From Cryptomeria japonica (Eukaryota > Streptophyta > Pinopsida > Cupressales > Cupressaceae): DNA of 64,000 nucleotides. Every line of letters begins with the position of its first letter. The first letter of the stretch is position 1. This document shows positions 60,311 to 64,000 of this stretch, one piece after another. Position numbers and translations under genes: made by a program. The stretch is from contig NW_026729253.1 in NCBI RefSeq assembly GCF_030272615.1, positions 47,501-111,500 of the forward strand, in the 5' to 3' direction. The notes beneath the pieces were generated by a model that made no database searches, was not told the origin of the DNA, and saw nothing but the letters and a program-made list of their open reading frames with translations.

Positions 60311-60433
60311 TAGTAAAAAAAGTTTAAAAAAAAAACTGGGTCTCATTTACCCATAAAGTGCATTTTTTACTTTATTTTTTCCCCATTTTCTAACCTAAAC
60401 CGCGAATGGGGTGCTAAATTTGTCCTCTAGGCT

Positions 60434-63025
60434 ATGGATCAAGGTTATTTTTTGTTTATTTTTGTCTTTCTTTCTAGTTTATGCAATTTGTTTTACATTT
60501 TGAATTTAATTTCATTAATTTTGATTAGGTTTTTTCATTTTTTGTTTCAAAAACCAGATTCTTCTAATCCAGAACAAGAACAACCAAATGCACCTCCTGA
60601 AAACCCACAAGAACAACCAAATGCACCTCCTGAAAACACACAAGAACAACCCCCAATTCCTCCTTTTGAGCACACAGCCAAAACACAGGAAGAATTAATT
60701 AATCAGTTAGGACAAAATATGTCTAAAATCAATAGACTGATTGTAAAATTGAAAACTTCTGAACTTGACCATCATCAATCCCTCGCCACTAGCCTAGAAA
60801 CATTAGCTAGTGGTGCCATAGTTGTTTCCATAGAAATTACCAAATGGGGAAGCTTTAGGGATAGGTGTCGTCAATTCTATGCCAATGGGCTATCATACGA
60901 TGGAGTAAAAAACAAAAATATTTCTAAACAACAAATATGTGCCCTTTTTGTTGACCCCAAAATTGGTCAGTCATTACCTCTTAATGTGTAGATGAAGAAT
61001 ATTTTTTGGCAGAGGTGGTGGATGGTCTTTGATGATCCACCTTGTAATAATTATGAGGTGCCATTATATTTTTTGAGAAAAATATATTGTGAGTTTGTGC
61101 TCAATGTGCGCCCAAACTATTTTGACATGAGAGAGTTTCATGGTAGAGGTGGTGGCTTTGCCCAAGATAGACCTGGAGCCCATAGGTGATTAGCCGCGGA
61201 GAGTCGCCGCCCCCTATCACCCAAACCCAAGGTGCATAAGGCTATCCCATTAGAGCTGAAAGAGTCGATGGAGCTACAGACTCTTCAGGCGGCCACAACA
61301 TTGACTGGTTCCATCATCCAGCATGGGACATCATTAGCACACCCTATTGTATTGGATGATGAGCCGTTGGAGGGCGACAGAGAGCCCATCGAGCATATGT
61401 TTGTCAGTTGCTCGGGGATATGCTCGGGGATAGATGATGTAGCCAGTGCAGATGGATACTCATATCATCTATGCATGATTTGTGGTTGTAGATGTCAGAC
61501 TCACATGGTTGAGGATGTTGCACTAACAGATGAGTTGATGGACATGGTGTTTGCCCATGAGCCATAGACACAGGTGTGTTGATTTGAATTTATAACATTT
61601 TATTTATCAGTCACTTTAATTTTGTAATTACATAAATGAATTTTCATTTATACATCGATTTAAATTGAGACAAATAATATGCATTTCAAGATGCAGCAAC
61701 GGTATCCCATATACCTCCCCCAGTTACCACAGCTGCAACTTCGATGCCTGAGGTATAAATTTTGTAACATGTTAAAATAGAATAGTACACTTTGAATTCA
61801 AAAAAATACAAGATATACTAACTATCTTTAATGCTTGGTCCAATTTCTAGTTTGTAGGTGTTGACAGGGGATGAAATGTCCCAGATTGATGACATCACGC
61901 TCTCAGCAATCGATTTTGGCCTACAAGGCTATATGGTATCATATTTTGTACAACTCTTTTTATGTATTGTTTTGATGGAATATGCAAGTCATTTCATTTT
62001 AGATTTTTAAAATTATGTTTAATTTATTATCTGTACTAATATCTCATGTTAATTTTGTGTTTTTAGGGTACCCCCTCCGCGTCTAGGGCTCGTCCTAAGA
62101 AAAAGAATTCCTCGAAGACGCCAAAATGTGTGAAGAAGGTAATTGAACACATTTTTAGTTGTACAATTGTTTGAAAATGTTGAAATCAAGTACTAGCTGG
62201 GGTTTGTAGATTGATTAGTGTTTTTTGTCTATTTTACATGTACAGTGGTCATTGAGCTTTGTGGATATGTTGAATGCACCTGATTCACCTACGGATCAAG
62301 AGAGGGCAGAGGTATGTATCTCTACTTTATTTTCTTGATTTCATGATTATATGCACGCGTACATGTGAACTTGTGATATATTATAATCTTATAATTTTTT
62401 CATACAGGAAATATCCATACCTATTTCATCAATGGCGAACCCTCCTCCTTTCATTGGAGAAGCATCTCAAGATCCGGTACACTTTTGTTTGATATGTAAA
62501 ATTAATTGTTGTCAACCTTCAATACTTATCATTATATTAATTGTATTTAATCTTTGTACATTTTTTGTATAGGTAATAGCATCAGTTTCTACATCAATGG
62601 TGAGCCATCCTCAGTCCATTGGAGAAGCATCTCAGGCATAGGTACGTCATTGTTCTCTATATTATATCTTTTAAGTGTTTTTGATATATTTATGTTAGTA
62701 CATTGTATTAATTGTACATTTAATCTACAATAGACTCCTTCGCGGTACGGCCATAACATGGATCAATTTAAGTATGTCTTCAAGAAAACTCTTAAGAGTG
62801 ACAAGGAGAGGAGATCGAAGACATTAGCTCCTGGATCAACCGATGAGGTAATCTACATTTCAATTGCAAAAGAATTAAAGTTAAATGCATAGTTATGATG
62901 TTATACGTGAACTATTTTCTACAAAAGAATTCTAACTTGGCTTTTGAATTGTGGTTTTGTAGCCATCTATAGAGCCACGTACTGCGCCGAAGAGGCTTGA
63001 TTTTGATGATCAACCACAAGTTTAG
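60434..63025 (+). pseudogene. Ten-exon gene of unknown family, with four nonsense codons
   Basis: Exons: 60434-60443, 60558-61573, about 61691-61752, 61858-61935, 62067-62138, 62246-62311, 62408-62476, 62573-62641, 62734-62847, 62963-63025. Introns have GT...AG ends (for example aag/gttatt, gag/gtatgt, acag/gaaata). Exons 4-9 are multiples of three, in phase 0. The protein starts MDQDSSNPEQ, has a QEQPNAPPEN repeat, a Trp/Arg-rich middle (WQRWWMVFDDPP, HGRGGGFAQD), a Cys cluster (CMICGCRCQ), and a basic stretch (RPKKKNSSKTPK). It ends PKRLDFDDQPQV. Stops TAG 60989, TGA 61187, TAG 61565 and TAG 62639 interrupt it. The exon 2-3 junction does not keep frame as read. I do not recognise the family. 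Confidence 0.65.
60575..60658 (+). repeat. 33-bp repeat encoding QEQPNAPPEN
   Basis: caagaacaaccaaatgcacc-type units start at 60575, 60608 and 60641 (33-base period, third copy partial), coding for eleven-residue units rich in Pro, Gln, Asn and Glu at the N-terminus of the ten-exon gene. Confidence 0.85.
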
Positions 63026-63208
63026 GATCATATAGTGTTAGTTTCAGTCATAGAATGACCTATACATGTAGATATATTCTACATTTTTATTGTATATCGA
63101 TTTGGACATGGCATATGCCACATTTTTGTAATACTTGTATTGACTTGGCAGACATGCCTTTTTTTTTATATATAAATATCGATATTCGATCCAATAAATG
63201 TGTAATGA

Positions 63209-63493
63209 GTTCATTATTTTGTATTCTTTGTATTTTGTGGTTGTCCTTTAATAAATTTAAATGAATATTTTCATATGTAATCAACAATATGAATATAAAC
63301 AACAAAAAATATGATATAAAGCATTGCAATCGTGGAATATGATTTGATAAAATTTCTAAAATTTTGAATTAACCCTACAAAACTCCTTGTATTCAGTTCA
63401 TTATTGTGTATTCGCTATATTTGGTGGCTGCCCTTTTATAAATTTAAATGAATATTTGCATATGTAATTAACAATATGAATATAAACAACAAT
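63209..63493. repeat. 187-bp spaced duplication between convergent genes
   Basis: About 100 bases (gttcattattttgtattc to aatatgaatataaacaacaa) at 63209-63306 recur at 63396-63493 with some substitutions. They lie between the 3' ends of the ten-exon gene and the transposase-like gene. The second copy abuts or overlaps the end of the latter. Confidence 0.8.
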
Positions 63494-64000
63494 GTGTTTG
63501 GTGCAAGAGCACCCTCACGCTCGCAATGGTCAAATTTTGTTCCTCGTACTCAGCACCACCTTCATACTTCAATTCTTCCCTGGCTAGGGCTCTTTTCACA
63601 CATGCTCCTACACCATCGTACTCTCCCTTGCCATGTCCAGCCTCAGTGAAATTTCAAAAATGTTGTACACCGCTTGTCACATGCATTCTTGTCAGCCAAT
63701 AAAACATCCTTGCCTTCTTGAATTGTGCGGTGCAATTATCTGACCATATTAAGTGTTGGTTGTATCATATGTTCCTTTCCCTTAAACTATCATAGAAAAC
63801 TTTAAATCATCCTTGTACAAACTCTGATGAATGAGTACGATCATCACTTATGTAGAAGTGATACTCTCTTACAACCTTTCTATCCTCCTCTGTGCTATCA
63901 TCTGCATGCATGAATGCTATGTGTACAAAAATAGAAACTTGTGTAGAGTGATAATACATGGATTGCACTTCATTTTGAGGTTGTAGTGTATAATTTTCAG
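63494..64000 (-). pseudogene. Transposase-like gene, 3' part (continues beyond the window)
   Basis: One minus-strand frame of about 168 codons from the window edge: ENYTLQPQNEVQSMYYHSTQ, VSIFVHIAFMHADDSTEED, YHFYISDDRTHSSEFVQ, then IWSDNCTAQFKKARMFYWL, NFTEAGHGKGEYDGVGACVKRAL. Three TGA codons interrupt it (about 63812, 63767 and 63654). The (D/A)ENY, W/F-SD-(N/G)-C..QFK and HGKG..DG.G..K motifs recall an RNase-H-fold transposase family that I remember from plant and animal genomes as uncharacterised proteins. I cannot name it with certainty. It faces the ten-exon gene (convergent, about 470 bases apart). Confidence 0.6.

Overview
The window reads as nuclear DNA from a land plant with a large, repeat-packed genome. 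A gymnosperm is my guess from the density and age of the LTR retrotransposons; no host gene here settles the species. I see no intact host gene, rRNA, tRNA or CRISPR. Almost everything that can be named is a mobile element or a decayed gene carried by or next to one. There is one 500-base assembly gap (48501-49000).

Layout. 1-1211: the 3' end and 3' LTR of a Ty1/copia element (element C). 1212-6144: a minus-strand Ty3/gypsy element (D) with gag, protease and a G-patch-like segment, cut off by C's LTR. 6145-19920: an old copia element (B) whose LTR, gag and pre-integrase regions were each broken by later insertions: a probable solo LTR (7432-9008), another (10011-11047), a small non-autonomous LTR element with perfect target duplication (11131-13293), and a solo LTR (13853-15360). 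19921-24626: chromovirus-type gypsy remnants and AT-rich DNA with degenerate tandem repeats. 24627-34942: a minus-strand Tat-like gypsy element (F) with two RNase H domains and integrase. It lacks gag, protease and the reverse transcriptase core, and carries on the opposite strand a plant-mobile-domain (PMD) gene with its own TATA box and probable intron. 34943-37507: undefined DNA ending in a copia integrase scrap. 37508-45690: copia element A, with a full-length gag-pol reading frame broken only by nonsense codons. Its 3' LTR also serves as the 5' LTR of a second, truncated copy. 45691-48500: undefined DNA.

49001-59700 is a decayed DRM-type de novo DNA methyltransferase locus. There are two copies in opposite orientation, tail to tail. 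The left one was split by a 7.9-kb gag-only LTR element (E, 49301-57212), with matching target duplications. 60100-64000 is the most unusual stretch. An array of palindromic GTACGC-type motifs is followed by a ten-exon gene of unknown family (60434-63025). Facing it from the right edge is a transposase-like reading frame on the minus strand. Together they look like one end and the two convergent genes of a DNA transposon.

Across unrelated families most nonsense codons are TAG, TAA or TGA where CAG, CAA or CGA would be expected, with few frameshifts. That is the pattern expected from C-to-T decay of heavily methylated, silenced DNA. It is fitting, though not proof of anything, that the window also holds broken copies of a DNA methyltransferase.
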